DNA of 64,000 bases from Mycolicibacterium sp. CBMA 226 (GCF_009729075.1 NZ_VTGY01000003.1:124001-188000); one strand, 5' to 3'. Counted from the stretch's first letter, positions 17,468-26,762 are shown. Made by a program: numbers and translations. The notes: generated from the letters alone by a model not told the origin.

Positions 17468-19147
17468 GTGACTGCTGTCGAAGTGCCGGTGACGCCGCAA
17501 CGGCCGTTTCCCGCGCGCCGTAAGCGTCTGGGCGCAGTCCTCTACAGCCTCGTCAGCACGACCGACCACAAAGTGATCGGCCAGATGTACCTGGCCGCCT
17601 CGTTCGCGTTCTTCTTCAGCGCGGGGATCATGGCGCTGTTGATGCGCACCGAGCTCGCCATGCCCGGGCTGCAGTTCCTTTCCAACGAGCAGTACAACCA
17701 GTTGTTCACCGTGCACGGCACCTTGATGTTGCTGTTGTATGCGACCCCCGTCGTCTTCGGGTTCGCGAATCTCGTGCTGCCTTTGCAGATCGGCGCACCG
17801 GACGTCGCCTTCCCCCGGCTCAACGCGTTGTCGTTCTGGCTGTTCCTGTTCGGTGGACTGGTGGTGTTGGCGGGATTCATCGTTCCCGGAGGCGCGGCCG
17901 ATTTCGGGTGGACCGCCTATACCCCGCTGTCCGACGCTGTTCACTCGCCCGGATCCGGCGGCGACCTGTGGGCGGTGGGCCTGATCGTGTCCGGCCTGGG
18001 CACCATCCTCGGTGCAGTCAACATGATCACCACCGTGGTCTGTATGCGCGCCCCCGGCATGACGACCTTCCGGATGCCGATCTTCACCTGGAACATCATG
18101 GCCACCGGCGTGCTGATTCTCCTTGCGTTCCCGATCCTCACCGCGGCACTGTTCGGTCTGCTGGCACAGCGTCACCTGGGGGCGCACATCTACGACGCCG
18201 CCAATGGCGGCCCGATCCTGTGGCAGCACCTGTTCTGGTTCTTCGGACATCCCGAGGTGTACATCGTCGCGCTGCCGTTCTTCGGCATAATCACCGAGAT
18301 CATCCCGGTGTTCTCCCGCAAGCCGATCTTCGGTTACACCACACTGGTTTACGCAACGTGGGCCATCACGGTGCTGTCGGTATCGGTGTGGGCACATCAT
18401 ATGTTCGCCACCGGCGCCGTGCTGCTGCCGTTCTTCTCGTTCATGACGTTCCTGATCGCGGTCCCCACCGGTATCAAGTTCTTCAACTGGATCGGCACCA
18501 TGTGGAAGGGGCAGTTGACCTTCGAGACGCCGATGCTGTTCTCGGTCGGCTTCCTCGTGACCTTTCTGCTGGGTGGACTGTCGGGCGTGCTGCTGGCCAG
18601 CCCGCCGCTGGACTTCCACGTCACGGACTCGTACTTCGTTGTGGCGCACTTCCATTACGTCCTGTTCGGCACCATCGTGTTCGCCACCTACGCGGGCATC
18701 TACTTCTGGTTCCCGAAGATGGGTGGTCGCCTCCTCGACGAGCGCCTGGGCAAGCTGCACTTCTGGCTGACCTTCATCGGCTTCCACACCACGTTCCTGG
18801 TGCAGCACTGGCTGGGAGATCAGGGCATGCCCCGCCGCTACGCGGATTACCTTGCCGGCGACCACTTTCAGACACTCAATCTGGTGTCCACCATCGGATC
18901 GTTCATCCTGGCGCTGTCGGTACTCCCGTTCATCTGGAACGTGTTCAAGAGCTGGCGTTACGGCGAGCCCGTTGTCGTCGATGACCCATGGGGGCACGGC
19001 AACTCCCTGGAGTGGGCCACCAGCTGCCCGCCGCCGCGGCACAACTTCACCGAGCTGCCCCGAATCCGTTCGGAGCGGCCGGCGTTCGAGCTGCACTACC
19101 CGCACATGAGCGAGCGGATGCGTGCCGAAGCCCACATCAGCCGGTGA
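17468..19147 (+). CDS. ctaD: Cytochrome c oxidase subunit I (stand-alone ctaD paralogue)
   Basis: Haem-copper oxidase catalytic subunit of 559 residues with about 12 membrane helices, reducing O2 to water with proton pumping in the aa3-type terminal oxidase. Key ligands are present: low-spin haem His in [12 protein letters not shown] (about 79), the His-Tyr cross-link in GHPEVYIV (about 260), CuB pair in WAHHMFATG (about 309-310) and haem His in [10 protein letters not shown]. No subunit II, III or assembly gene is adjacent, unlike the main mycobacterial cyt bcc-aa3 loci, so this is probably a second subunit I copy. The SigF-type promoter and short leader suggest stress-dependent exchange of subunit I. 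Confidence 0.95.
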   Translation: MTAVEVPVTPQRPFPARRKRLGAVLYSLVSTTDHKVIGQMYLAASFAFFFSAGIMALLMRTELAMPGLQFLSNEQYNQLFTVHGTLMLLLYATPVVFGFANLVLPLQIGAPDVAFPRLNALSFWLFLFGGLVVLAGFIVPGGAADFGWTAYTPLSDAVHSPGSGGDLWAVGLIVSGLGTILGAVNMITTVVCMRAPGMTTFRMPIFTWNIMATGVLILLAFPILTAALFGLLAQRHLGAHIYDAANGGPILWQHLFWFFGHPEVYIVALPFFGIITEIIPVFSRKPIFGYTTLVYATWAITVLSVSVWAHHMFATGAVLLPFFSFMTFLIAVPTGIKFFNWIGTMWKGQLTFETPMLFSVGFLVTFLLGGLSGVLLASPPLDFHVTDSYFVVAHFHYVLFGTIVFATYAGIYFWFPKMGGRLLDERLGKLHFWLTFIGFHTTFLVQHWLGDQGMPRRYADYLAGDHFQTLNLVSTIGSFILALSVLPFIWNVFKSWRYGEPVVVDDPWGHGNSLEWATSCPPPRHNFTELPRIRSERPAFELHYPHMSERMRAEAHISR

Positions 19148-19155
19148 TCACGCGA

Positions 19156-19371
19156 TCACGCGGTCTCCAGCGCTTCGCCGAGTTCCTGAACCACCCGGTT
19201 GTGCCGGTTCTGGGCCAGGGCGTGCCCGGCCCCGATTGCCAGCGCGATGGGCCATTCGAGAACTTCGAACACCGCCAGAGCAGCCAATGCGCCGTAATAA
19301 ACCAATTGCTCGGGCTGTAGCCACGACGTCTCGGTTTGCTTGACCTTGTCGGCCACGCTCATGTCGGACAC
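19156..19371 (-). CDS. Small membrane-associated protein, unknown
   Basis: A 71-residue protein: polar N-terminus MSDMSVADKVKQTETSWLQ, hydrophobic stretches VYYGALAALAVFEVLEW and PIALAIGAGHALA (one or two membrane segments), then a polar C-terminus QNRHNRVVQELGEALE. I do not recognise a named family. It overlaps the end of the P-type ATPase gene by 13 bases and is the last gene of the hemerythrin-peptidase-ATPase operon, so it may be an accessory subunit or regulator of that transporter; this is inference from position. Confidence 0.7.
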   Translation of the reverse strand: MSDMSVADKVKQTETSWLQPEQLVYYGALAALAVFEVLEWPIALAIGAGHALAQNRHNRVVQELGEALETA

Positions 19372-22300
19372 GGTTGTCTCCTTCCCATCAATCCAGCGAC
19401 CAGTACCGCCGCCGCGGCCGGTGCGAGCGCCTGCGCCCAGCCGACCGGACCCAAAGGGGTATTGCCAAGCAGCTGACTCAGCACCGGTGTGCTGATCAAC
19501 GCCCCCAGCGCCACAAGTGAGCCCGCCGCGGTCGCCACGACGAGCGGGCCGTGCGAGTCCAGTAGCGTCTGCCCCAGTTGCGCGGCGACCAGCGCCACCA
19601 AGCCGACCGTCGATGCGCGCCGGCGTCTACCGGTAAGTCGCGCCAGCCACCACGCGGCGGTCGCCGCCAGCGCCGTCGTCACGCCACGCAGGCCGACGGT
19701 GCGCCACAGCGCGGCCTGGTCGGGACCCCGTCCCGCCGCGGAGACGGATTCGGTGGGTGCACTCACGGCCAGGGCGGCGGCGGGTAGGGCATCGGTCAGC
19801 AGATTGACCACCAGAAGCTGACGGGTGCTCAGCGGCGACCGGCCCGTCATCCCGGTGCCCAGTACCGCGAAGAGGATCTCCCCGGCGTTACCGCCCAGCA
19901 GTACCGACACCGCCGCCTGGACCCGCCGCCACAACTGCCGTCCCTCGTCGACGGCGTCCAGCAGCGCCGTGATCCGGCCATCGGTCAACATGACGTCAGC
20001 CGCGGTCCGGGCGGGGTCGCTGCCCGCCGCGACCACGCCGACCCCGATACTCGCTGCCCTGATCGCGGCCGCGTCATTGGCGCCGTCGCCCACCATCGCG
20101 CACACCCGCCCGCTGCGCTCCAGTGTTTCCACGATCTGCACCTTGTGCTCGGGCGACATCCGGGCGAAAACCACATGCGCTCCAACGGCTTTTTCCTGAT
20201 CGCGACGCGAGAGGGCCTCCCAGTCGGTGCCGGTGATGACGTCGGCCGGTTCCACCGACAGGCCCATCTCCTGCGCGATCGCTGCCGCGGTGACGGGATG
20301 ATCACCGGTGATGATGCGGGTGTCGATGTCTCGTTCGGCGAGCGCGGTGAGCAGGTCGGCCGCCTCGGGGCGTGGCGTATCGGCCAGGCCCACGAATCCG
20401 ACGACCGACAGCTCCTCGGCGCAGTACGTCTCCAGCACCGCGGCATCGCGACAGTTGGTGGCTTGCTCCTCTGTCAGCTCTCTGCCGGCCACGGCCAGGA
20501 CCCGCAATCCTTGTGCCGCCATGTCTTTCACCGTGGCGCGAATGCGACGTCTGTCCCCCGAACAGGCAGCCATTACCGCCTCGGGCGCGCCCTTGACGTA
20601 GACATGTCTGCCGACCAGGGCGGCAGAATAGGGCCGGCCAGAGCGGAACGGCAGTACGGCAGAGCGACCGTCGCTGCCGACGCCGTGGTCGGCCGCAACC
20701 TCGGCGACGGCCGCATCGGTCGCGTGTTCGTGTCCGTCACCGTTCGCCGGCGGCGTCGCCCACCCGGCACTGCGGATGACGTCGGCCCGCGACGACGATT
20801 TCTGCGGAATCACTTCCGCGAGCTGCAGCCGGTTCATGCTCAACGTGCCCGTTTTGTCGAAACACACCACATCGACGCGGCCGAGGGCCTCGACCGCGGG
20901 CGAACTGCGCACCAGGGCACCGAATTCGGTGAGCCGCCGGGCAGAGGCCTGCTGAGCGAGCGTCGCCACGAGCGGCAGCCCTTCGGGTACCGCAGCGACG
21001 CTGACGGCCACCGCGCTACCAACCGCGCTTCGGAGGCCGTCCCGCTTGAGCAGACCGAGCAGCCCCACCAGCGTGCCGCCGGCCACGCTCGCCGGCCATG
21101 CCCGGTTGGTGAGATCGCGCAATTGATGCTGCAGTCCCACATCTCCCGGATCGTGCGCGGTGGACCCGAGCGCAGCGGCCCGGTGCACCTGAGTGCGGTT
21201 GCCGACCTCGGTGACGACGCCGACGGCCGCACCGGCGACGACGGTGGTACCCGCGTGGATCATGCACGCGCGGTCGGCCAGCGGGGCACCCGGCGTGGCG
21301 CCGACGGACTTCTCGACCGGCAGCGACTCGCCGGTCAGCGCCGACTCGTCGACCTCCAGATCGGTCGCTTCGAGCAGCCTCGCGTCGGCCGGGACCACCT
21401 CACCCGGATAGACCGCTATCACGTGTCCGGGACGAATGGCATCGGAAGATACTGTGCGACAGGAACTTCCGATCCGAATGCGGGCAGGTGGCCGCTGCAC
21501 GGCAAGGAGCCGGCGCAGTAGCCGCTCGGCCCGCAGTCGCTGCGTTGCGGCCAGCACCGCATTTCCGGTCAGCACCGAGCCGACGAGAATCGCATCGACG
21601 GGTGATCCGAGGATGGCGCTCGCGGTCGCGCCGACCGCGAGGACCGGGGTCAGCGGATCGGCGAGTTCGTGACGGACCGCAGCTGCCATGCCGCTCAGCG
21701 GTCGCCGCGGCGCCTTCTTGCGTTGCGCGGGGACGTCAGAGTCACCGGGTGCCGGCAGCAGTGTGCGCACCTGGTCCGCCGACATCGCGTGCCACTCGTG
21801 CATGACTTCGCCGCTCGGCACGCCGTCGTGCAGAACGCGGCAGGCGTGTCGGTAGCCGGACCACACTGCGGCCCCCGCACCGGCGGTGATCGGGCCCGGT
21901 CCGCGGCCGCGGACCCCGGGCACCATCAGCAGGGCGCCCAACAACGATGCTGCTGCGGCCAACTCGACGCCTCGGCGGCTGGCCTGCCGAGCCGGCCTGA
22001 CGGCGTGCAGAATTCGCCACACGCCGAGCAGGTCGGGTGCGACCAGATGCGCATGGGGTGACGTCGGACCGGCGTTCGGCTGTAGCGCGATCGCGATGTC
22101 AGCGGCCGCCAGGGCACCGGAGGACGCAGTCGTCACCGCAGCCACGGTCCTGCCCTCGGCCTGCAGTTCCGTGATGGCGTTGACGAAAGCGGACTCGCCG
22201 GCAGCGGGTTTCAATTCGTCGAAACGTGGGCGCAGCTCACCGAGATCGTCGGTGTCGAGCGCGATCACCTCCACCCCGGCTGACCTCGCCTCATCGAGCA

Positions 22301-23120
22301 GTGCCGCCGCCAATGGGTCATGTGATCCATTGTCCTGCAACGTCTCCGGCTCGAAAACCACGGCGTCCACCCGGTCCAGGCGGCGCAACGCGTCCCGATT
22401 GAGCGTCAGCACGCCATGTTCGCGCGCCAGCGCCCGGCCCAATGCCGCGGCGAACACCTCGCGGCAATACCGTGCCGCCTTGGGCGCGGTGACCATCACC
22501 GCGGCGGCTGCGGCATCGACGCCGCCGGCGGCACCCACCACACCGGTAGCGGCCGCTTGCGCGAGCGCGCTGCGGTCGCAATAACGTTCGACAGGGCCCG
22601 GTGGGAGCGGGCGCGGACGGGTCACCGGGGGCGGCAGCGTCTCACAAGCTACGTCCCGCTTGCGCCAAACAGCCTGTGCCGCTTGTAACTCCAACGCTCT
22701 GAAGATGTGAACCGCGGCGTTGACGGCCAGCGATCCGGGCGCCAGCGACAAGGTGTAGGACGCGGCGCCGGCCAAGGCCAGAAGCGTCTCGGTGGACTGC
22801 GTACCGAGTCGATTCTCCAGAGCCCGGCGCAGCTGAGGTTGATAGTCGATTGCGATGACCAGCGCCGGCATGCTCGCCGGAAGCGCCGGGAGCCGCAGTG
22901 CGCGTCCTGCGACCGCCACGCCCGCGCCAAGCGAATTCGCGGCTGCGGCAAGCACACTCGCGGGCAAGCCGGGCGGCCCCTCGGGAATGCCGGGCCGGGG
23001 GCGCACGGTGGCCACCGTCGCACGGGTGCTCGCTTCCGCCAAGCCGATGAGGGTGCCCGCCGACGTCGCCGCCGCCTGTAGCGGCAGCATCGCGACGGTG
23101 TACAACATTCGAACGAGCAT
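19359..23120 (-). CDS. Cation-translocating P-type ATPase, CtpI-like
   Basis: Large P-type ATPase of 1253 residues. Conserved sites: actuator TGES near 594, membrane motif PEGLP near 711 (P2-type, Ca/Mg-like rather than a CPC heavy-metal site), phosphorylation DKTGT near 754, KGAPEAV nucleotide domain, and hinge GDGAND near 1010. The first 500 residues are unusual for standard pumps: hydrophobic segments plus an HAD-like region with VDAVVFEPETL and VIALDTDDLGEL, as in the long mycobacterial CtpI-type proteins. ATG 23120 (MLVRMLYTV) is taken; further upstream the frame only reads antisense of the M42 peptidase gene. Transported ion unknown. Third gene of a SigF-type operon. Confidence 0.88.
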   Translation of the reverse strand: MLVRMLYTVAMLPLQAAATSAGTLIGLAEASTRATVATVRPRPGIPEGPPGLPASVLAAAANSLGAGVAVAGRALRLPALPASMPALVIAIDYQPQLRRALENRLGTQSTETLLALAGAASYTLSLAPGSLAVNAAVHIFRALELQAAQAVWRKRDVACETLPPPVTRPRPLPPGPVERYCDRSALAQAAATGVVGAAGGVDAAAAAVMVTAPKAARYCREVFAAALGRALAREHGVLTLNRDALRRLDRVDAVVFEPETLQDNGSHDPLAAALLDEARSAGVEVIALDTDDLGELRPRFDELKPAAGESAFVNAITELQAEGRTVAAVTTASSGALAAADIAIALQPNAGPTSPHAHLVAPDLLGVWRILHAVRPARQASRRGVELAAAASLLGALLMVPGVRGRGPGPITAGAGAAVWSGYRHACRVLHDGVPSGEVMHEWHAMSADQVRTLLPAPGDSDVPAQRKKAPRRPLSGMAAAVRHELADPLTPVLAVGATASAILGSPVDAILVGSVLTGNAVLAATQRLRAERLLRRLLAVQRPPARIRIGSSCRTVSSDAIRPGHVIAVYPGEVVPADARLLEATDLEVDESALTGESLPVEKSVGATPGAPLADRACMIHAGTTVVAGAAVGVVTEVGNRTQVHRAAALGSTAHDPGDVGLQHQLRDLTNRAWPASVAGGTLVGLLGLLKRDGLRSAVGSAVAVSVAAVPEGLPLVATLAQQASARRLTEFGALVRSSPAVEALGRVDVVCFDKTGTLSMNRLQLAEVIPQKSSSRADVIRSAGWATPPANGDGHEHATDAAVAEVAADHGVGSDGRSAVLPFRSGRPYSAALVGRHVYVKGAPEAVMAACSGDRRRIRATVKDMAAQGLRVLAVAGRELTEEQATNCRDAAVLETYCAEELSVVGFVGLADTPRPEAADLLTALAERDIDTRIITGDHPVTAAAIAQEMGLSVEPADVITGTDWEALSRRDQEKAVGAHVVFARMSPEHKVQIVETLERSGRVCAMVGDGANDAAAIRAASIGVGVVAAGSDPARTAADVMLTDGRITALLDAVDEGRQLWRRVQAAVSVLLGGNAGEILFAVLGTGMTGRSPLSTRQLLVVNLLTDALPAAALAVSAPTESVSAAGRGPDQAALWRTVGLRGVTTALAATAAWWLARLTGRRRRASTVGLVALVAAQLGQTLLDSHGPLVVATAAGSLVALGALISTPVLSQLLGNTPLGPVGWAQALAPAAAAVLVAGLMGRRQPCPT

Positions 23121-23164
23121 GGACCATCCGGTACCCCGCTGAGCCGGATGCAAACGCCTACCGG

Positions 23165-24223
23165 TCAGACCACGGGATTCATCAGGTACTCGACGAGGAT
23201 CGCCGACAGCGTCCCGATGCCGTCGCGCGGTATCACCTCGTATCCGTGCGTGCTGAGCGTCGGTAGGCACAGTAATCCGGCGGCAGCGCTGTGGCCGTTG
23301 GATTTCGCATGGGACGCATCGGATTCGAACGCGCCGAGGACGGCGGGTTGCGGATCCGCATCCAGCTTGGCCGCCACCTCCACCAGACGGTCCGCGACCG
23401 ACTTGTCGTACACACATTGCGCGTCGGCGTAGCCGATGATCGGTCCACGCGAGACAGTGGTTCCGTATTCGGCTTCGGTGGGCCCGACCTCCAGCGCGAG
23501 GGTCAGTTCACCGGGAAGGGATCGACTGGCATAGGAGCCACCCAGCCCACCGACCTCCTCGCTGGTCGTACAGACGAAGTACACGTCCTGCGGTGGCCGT
23601 TGCGCCCGTTCCCGCAGTTCGCGGGCCGCCGATAGCAGCACCACCAGCAGCGCCCTGTCATCCATGAAGTAGGACCCGAGATAGTCGTCGATCTCGACGA
23701 GCTCCCGCTTGGTCCGGTGGACACACACGCGCGTGCCGGGGCCGATCCCGGCCTCGGCCAACTGTTCCGGGGTGCGTCCCGTGAACACATATACGTCCTG
23801 CCAGTTGAGCGCCTTGTCACCACCGTCGGGTTTGGTCCGCCAGATTCGGGGGCTTTCCTCAGTCGTGTGTTCGGACCCGACTGCGAGCACGCCACATACG
23901 TGTTCACGGTCACCGAGCATCATCACCGGCCCCAGGCCGAAGTTTCCGGGATACATCGTGCCGAGCGGAGTCAACTGCACCCTGCCGTCGGCCTCAATGC
24001 GCTTGACGAGCATCGACAACTCATCCATGTGGGCCATCACCCGGACGGGCGAGGCCTCCTCGCTCGTCGGCGAGGAGTGCACCCGCCCGACCACGTTGCC
24101 TGTGCGGTCCACCCACACGCTGTCGACGACCGGTGCCAGCTCGCGCAGGCATATCTCCCGTACGGCATCTTCCTGACCACAGGGGCCGTATGCCCACAGC
24201 AGTTCCTGCAACAGTTGGAACAT
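23165..24223 (-). CDS. M42 family metallopeptidase (glutamyl aminopeptidase / endoglucanase-type)
   Basis: Co-catalytic metallo-aminopeptidase of 352 residues in the M42 clan (TET-like cytosolic aminopeptidases that trim peptides). Metal ligands and catalytic residues are seen in MAHMDE (His about 65), SYFMDDRALL (bridging Asp about 187), TSEEVGGLG (catalytic Glu-Glu about 217), EVGPTE and THGYEVIPRDGIG (His about 330). It starts 4 bases after the hemerythrin stop, so the two are co-transcribed; the P-type ATPase follows 44 bases downstream. Its role in a metal/redox operon is unclear; peptide recycling under stress is a guess. Confidence 0.9.
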   Translation of the reverse strand: MFQLLQELLWAYGPCGQEDAVREICLRELAPVVDSVWVDRTGNVVGRVHSSPTSEEASPVRVMAHMDELSMLVKRIEADGRVQLTPLGTMYPGNFGLGPVMMLGDREHVCGVLAVGSEHTTEESPRIWRTKPDGGDKALNWQDVYVFTGRTPEQLAEAGIGPGTRVCVHRTKRELVEIDDYLGSYFMDDRALLVVLLSAARELRERAQRPPQDVYFVCTTSEEVGGLGGSYASRSLPGELTLALEVGPTEAEYGTTVSRGPIIGYADAQCVYDKSVADRLVEVAAKLDADPQPAVLGAFESDASHAKSNGHSAAAGLLCLPTLSTHGYEVIPRDGIGTLSAILVEYLMNPVV

Positions 24224-24227
24224 CAGG

Positions 24228-24788
24228 TCAGGTGGCGCTCGAGATCACGTCCCGCGCCCGGTCCAGCATGGCGGCGAACGGCCCGACGATGAGGTTCGCG
24301 GCCTGCGATTCCACGCCGGGGTGCGGCCTGGTCGGCGCGACCGCCTGGGCCAGCTTGGCGACCTGTCCCATGAGCTCTAGCTCCTTCGGGGACAGTTCAG
24401 CTCCCAGCTTGGCGAACTCCTCCGCCTCCTCATGCTCGGCGTGCGCGATCACTGCGTCCCGGAGTTTCGTCAGCTTAGCGGTGAACTCCTTGCTGTCGAT
24501 ATCGAGCGACTCCAGCTCGGCGAGAGCCTTTTTCGCCTCGTGCTCCTCCTCCAGCCTGGCCCCGACAACCTTCTCCCCGTCCGGCACCTTGTGCTTCGCA
24601 CGGGGATGGACGATCTCCTCCTCGGCGGTCTCGTGCACCGCGAGAAGGCGGCGCAGATCGCGGAACGCCCGCTCCCTTTCTTCGCCCGCCAGCACCAGGG
24701 TCTCGGTGAAGAGCGACTTGATCTGCTCGTGCTGACCTGTGAGCAGATCGATCACATCAGTCGGGGATTTGACGGCGTCAACTGCCAT
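24228..24788 (-). CDS. Hemerythrin HHE domain protein
   Basis: Helical di-iron protein of 186 residues. Ligand residues follow the HHE pattern: QHEQIKSLF (about 19-20), VHETAEEEIVHPRAKH (about 51-61), EEEHEAKKAL (about 82) and IAHAEHEEAEEF (about 113-118). Hemerythrin-like proteins bind O2, NO or peroxide or sense redox state; in mycobacteria several are SigF-dependent and influence oxidative-stress responses. The GGAGG ribosome site lies just before ATG 24788 and a SigF-type promoter lies 58-81 bases upstream. It is the first gene of the operon with M42 peptidase, P-type ATPase and the small membrane protein. Confidence 0.92.
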   Translation of the reverse strand: MAVDAVKSPTDVIDLLTGQHEQIKSLFTETLVLAGEERERAFRDLRRLLAVHETAEEEIVHPRAKHKVPDGEKVVGARLEEEHEAKKALAELESLDIDSKEFTAKLTKLRDAVIAHAEHEEAEEFAKLGAELSPKELELMGQVAKLAQAVAPTRPHPGVESQAANLIVGPFAAMLDRARDVISSAT

Positions 24789-24845
24789 GGTTCCTCCAGT
24801 GAATACGCGTTGCGCGCCCGGGCTGTGAGCGCGTCCCCCACCGGT

Positions 24846-24869
24846 TACCCGGTGCGCGGGAGGTCAAAC
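24846..24869 (-). promoter_or_regulatory. SigF-type promoter of hemerythrin operon
   Basis: Minus-strand GTTT (24869-24866), 15-base spacer, GGGTA (24850-24846). Placed 58 bases before the hemerythrin ATG and downstream of the stop of the iron-enzyme gene, within the 95-base gap. Confidence 0.75.
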
Positions 24870-24883
24870 GAGCGATGCCGGGG

Positions 24884-25897
24884 TCACGGCCAATGGCGCA
24901 GTGATGAGCAGCCGGCCGCCCAGCTGGACAGCATGTGGGTGGCGAGCATTCCCTCGACCGCATCGAAGGCGCGAATGCCAAACACCACATCCCGATCGAG
25001 GTCGGGTTCGCGGGAGAGCAGGTCGGCCACCACATCCTTGCGGACCACCTGCTCGTGGACCGCATCAGCCTCGACGTGCTCGCGGTAGAAGTCGACGCAC
25101 GGCCGTGGCGCGCCAAGTCTCTTGAGGCCCTTAACTATTCGATGCGACCCCGGTGAAGAGGTCAGTTCGGTCGCGGCGAAGTGGCCGACAGCCGCGCCGC
25201 GCAGGCGCCGATGAAGCCCGAACATGGACATGAGGTTCACCGCAGCCAGGGTGCTGCCCGTCGCGTTGCCCAGGTAGTGCAGGTAGTCGTCACACAGACC
25301 CGCGGCATCGAGCAGATCGGCGAACAACCGCTGATGCATGGCCCCGTAGCCACCGCCACCGTATTCGTCGTATTCCACTGCCACGAACGCGGCCTTCGCG
25401 CGGCCCGTCAATCGCGGTATGACCCACGACTGCGGATCGGCTTCCTTGAGGTGGTAGAGCGACCGGTGGATGAAATACTCCTGCATCTGCGGCCACGTCG
25501 CCTGATCCTGCAGATAGACGGACAGATTCGAATCGTCGACAGCTTCGATCTCGCAGCGGTCGAGCTCGGCCTCTGCCGTGCTGTCGGGCGCGATCTCACC
25601 GACGAGTTCGCGCACGCTCGCGAGGAAGCGCTCCTCGATGCGATGGCGAACATCGAGCAGGGCGGGGTTCCATTCCCACTTTTCATCGGTATCGGCAAAA
25701 CCGCGATAGTGCAGTTCGTAGCAGACGTAGAGCGCCATCTGCAGGTCGAGGCCGAAGGGGTCCGCGTTCCCGAACGGTAGCTGTATCCGCGCCAGATACG
25801 CCGTGGGCAGACGTTCACCCAGGAGCCCGATGACGACACTGGACACCGGCCCGCAGGGTTCTGGGAGCAAAGGCTGAAGGAGTTCTTCTGTGCACAT
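24884..25897 (-). CDS. Iron-containing redox enzyme family protein (haem-oxygenase-like fold)
   Basis: Protein of 337 residues in the haem-oxygenase-like di-iron superfamily. Histidine/acid clusters expected of the metal site appear in YVCYELHYRGF (about 72), EYFIHRSLYHLKEADP (about 145), VAVEYDEYGGGGYGAMHQRLF (about 180) and VDFYREHVEADAVHEQ (about 280). Family members include oxidative decarboxylases, desaturases and N-oxygenases; substrate here is unknown. I choose ATG 25897 because a SigF-type -10 (GGGTAT) ends 12 bases upstream; the longer frame to 25984 would run through the promoter. Same strand as the hemerythrin operon but separately promoted. Confidence 0.82.
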   Translation of the reverse strand: MCTEELLQPLLPEPCGPVSSVVIGLLGERLPTAYLARIQLPFGNADPFGLDLQMALYVCYELHYRGFADTDEKWEWNPALLDVRHRIEERFLASVRELVGEIAPDSTAEAELDRCEIEAVDDSNLSVYLQDQATWPQMQEYFIHRSLYHLKEADPQSWVIPRLTGRAKAAFVAVEYDEYGGGGYGAMHQRLFADLLDAAGLCDDYLHYLGNATGSTLAAVNLMSMFGLHRRLRGAAVGHFAATELTSSPGSHRIVKGLKRLGAPRPCVDFYREHVEADAVHEQVVRKDVVADLLSREPDLDRDVVFGIRAFDAVEGMLATHMLSSWAAGCSSLRHWP

Positions 25898-25910
25898 GAG
25901 AACTCCGCGA

Positions 25911-25935
25911 TACCCGCAGATGCGGGCCGCTAAAC
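25911..25935 (-). promoter_or_regulatory. SigF-type promoter of iron-containing redox enzyme
   Basis: Minus-strand GGGTTT with GTTT at 25935-25932, 16-base spacer, GGGTAT with GGGTA at 25915-25911. One of the closest consensus matches in the window. The ATG follows after about 13 bases. Confidence 0.82.
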
Positions 25936-26168
25936 CCGGGGGCAATAGCGATGTACATGCCGCAACGGGGGCCGGCGCTTTCACTACGCCAGTTACTCAC
26001 GGCGGCAACTGATTTCGGGCCACGACTGCAGGTCCGGCAGCCGGCTCACTTACCTGCCCGGCTTGGCTGGTCCCGAGCTCAAATCAATGCGAGTCAGTGC
26101 GCAGCGGGTGTAGAACCGCGGGTAACCGGGCATTACCTCCACGAGGACTTGTCCCCAGGAGGTAACTG

Positions 26169-26468
26169 ATGAAAGACCCCGTCGACCATGCCCGCACCAC
26201 CCGAACGCACGCCGGTGAGGCGCTCAAGGACGGCAGTAACGCCCCCGGCCTGCTGGCCGTGGCCGTAGCCGTCGTTGTGCTGGTGGTCAGCCTGTATTAC
26301 TTCGCCGCCGGTCAACCGGCGATCGGGGGAACAACCCTGATCATCGCCGCGGTCCTCGGGTTCGTCGGCGGCTGGTGGCTGTCCATGACGCACCGCCGGG
26401 TACGGCGCCGCGAACAGGAGTATCTCGAGACGCATCCCGCTGCCCCGCGAACGCCACCAGCCAGTTGA
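26169..26468 (+). CDS. UsfY-like small membrane protein
   Basis: A 99-residue protein beginning MKDPVDHARTTRTHAGEALKD, closely resembling the N-terminus of mycobacterial UsfY (encoded beside rsbW-sigF in M. tuberculosis), followed by two membrane segments (about 27-46 AVAVVVLVVSLYYFAAG and 52-70 LIIAAVLGFVGGWWLS) and a basic tail HRRVRRREQEYLETHPA. UsfY function is unknown. Ribosome site AGGAGG lies 6 bases before ATG 26169. A GGGTA is present at 26120-26124 but without a matching GTTT upstream. The remaining 230 bases before it hold no other recognisable feature apart from the divergent SigF-type promoter. Confidence 0.75.
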   Translation: MKDPVDHARTTRTHAGEALKDGSNAPGLLAVAVAVVVLVVSLYYFAAGQPAIGGTTLIIAAVLGFVGGWWLSMTHRRVRRREQEYLETHPAAPRTPPAS

Positions 26469-26499
26469 GGTGACGGCGACCCAGTAGCACGCACGAAGT

Positions 26500-26523
26500 G
26501 TTTTCGGCGTCCGTGCCGGGTAT
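26500..26523 (+). promoter_or_regulatory. SigF-type promoter (short spacer) of acidic small protein
   Basis: GTTT (26500-26503), 14-base spacer, GGGTAT (26518-26523). The spacer is one or two bases shorter than the usual 15-17, so activity is less certain. ATG 26534 follows by 10 bases. Confidence 0.55.
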
Positions 26524-26533
26524 CCGAACTCGC

Positions 26534-26740
26534 ATGAGAGAAGAACCGTTTCCGGACGCAGTCCCCGACGCCGACGCCGTCGAGCAGTCACGCGATGTCC
26601 GCGAATACGTACCCGACGACGAGGCCACCGTCAGCGGACGCGACGCCCCACCCCCCGAGGTCGCGCCGCACGACTGGTTAGAGCAGACCGAAGACATCGA
26701 AATAGACGCGGACGAAGACGATTTCGGACGTGATGCGTGA
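26534..26740 (+). CDS. Small acidic hypothetical protein
   Basis: A 68-residue, strongly acidic protein (MREEPFPDAVPDADAVEQ..., ending in DEDDFGRDA) with no membrane segment and no recognised domain; likely intrinsically disordered. ATG 26534 is preferred over the upstream frame start at 26498 because a SigF-type -10 element lies immediately before it. Such acidic, hydrophilic small proteins are common among general-stress genes, but a desiccation-protection role is only a guess. Confidence 0.6.
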   Translation: MREEPFPDAVPDADAVEQSRDVREYVPDDEATVSGRDAPPPEVAPHDWLEQTEDIEIDADEDDFGRDA

Positions 26741-26762
26741 CAGTGATGTTTGAGGCGATGAT

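Noticed and set aside
17435..19135. 566-codon open frame antisense to ctaD
   Set aside because: Glu/Gln/His/Arg-rich shadow of the hydrophobic subunit I gene; no ribosome site or family.
26104..26124. SigF promoter for the UsfY-like gene
   Set aside because: GGGTA is present at 26120 but no GTTT lies 14-17 bases upstream.
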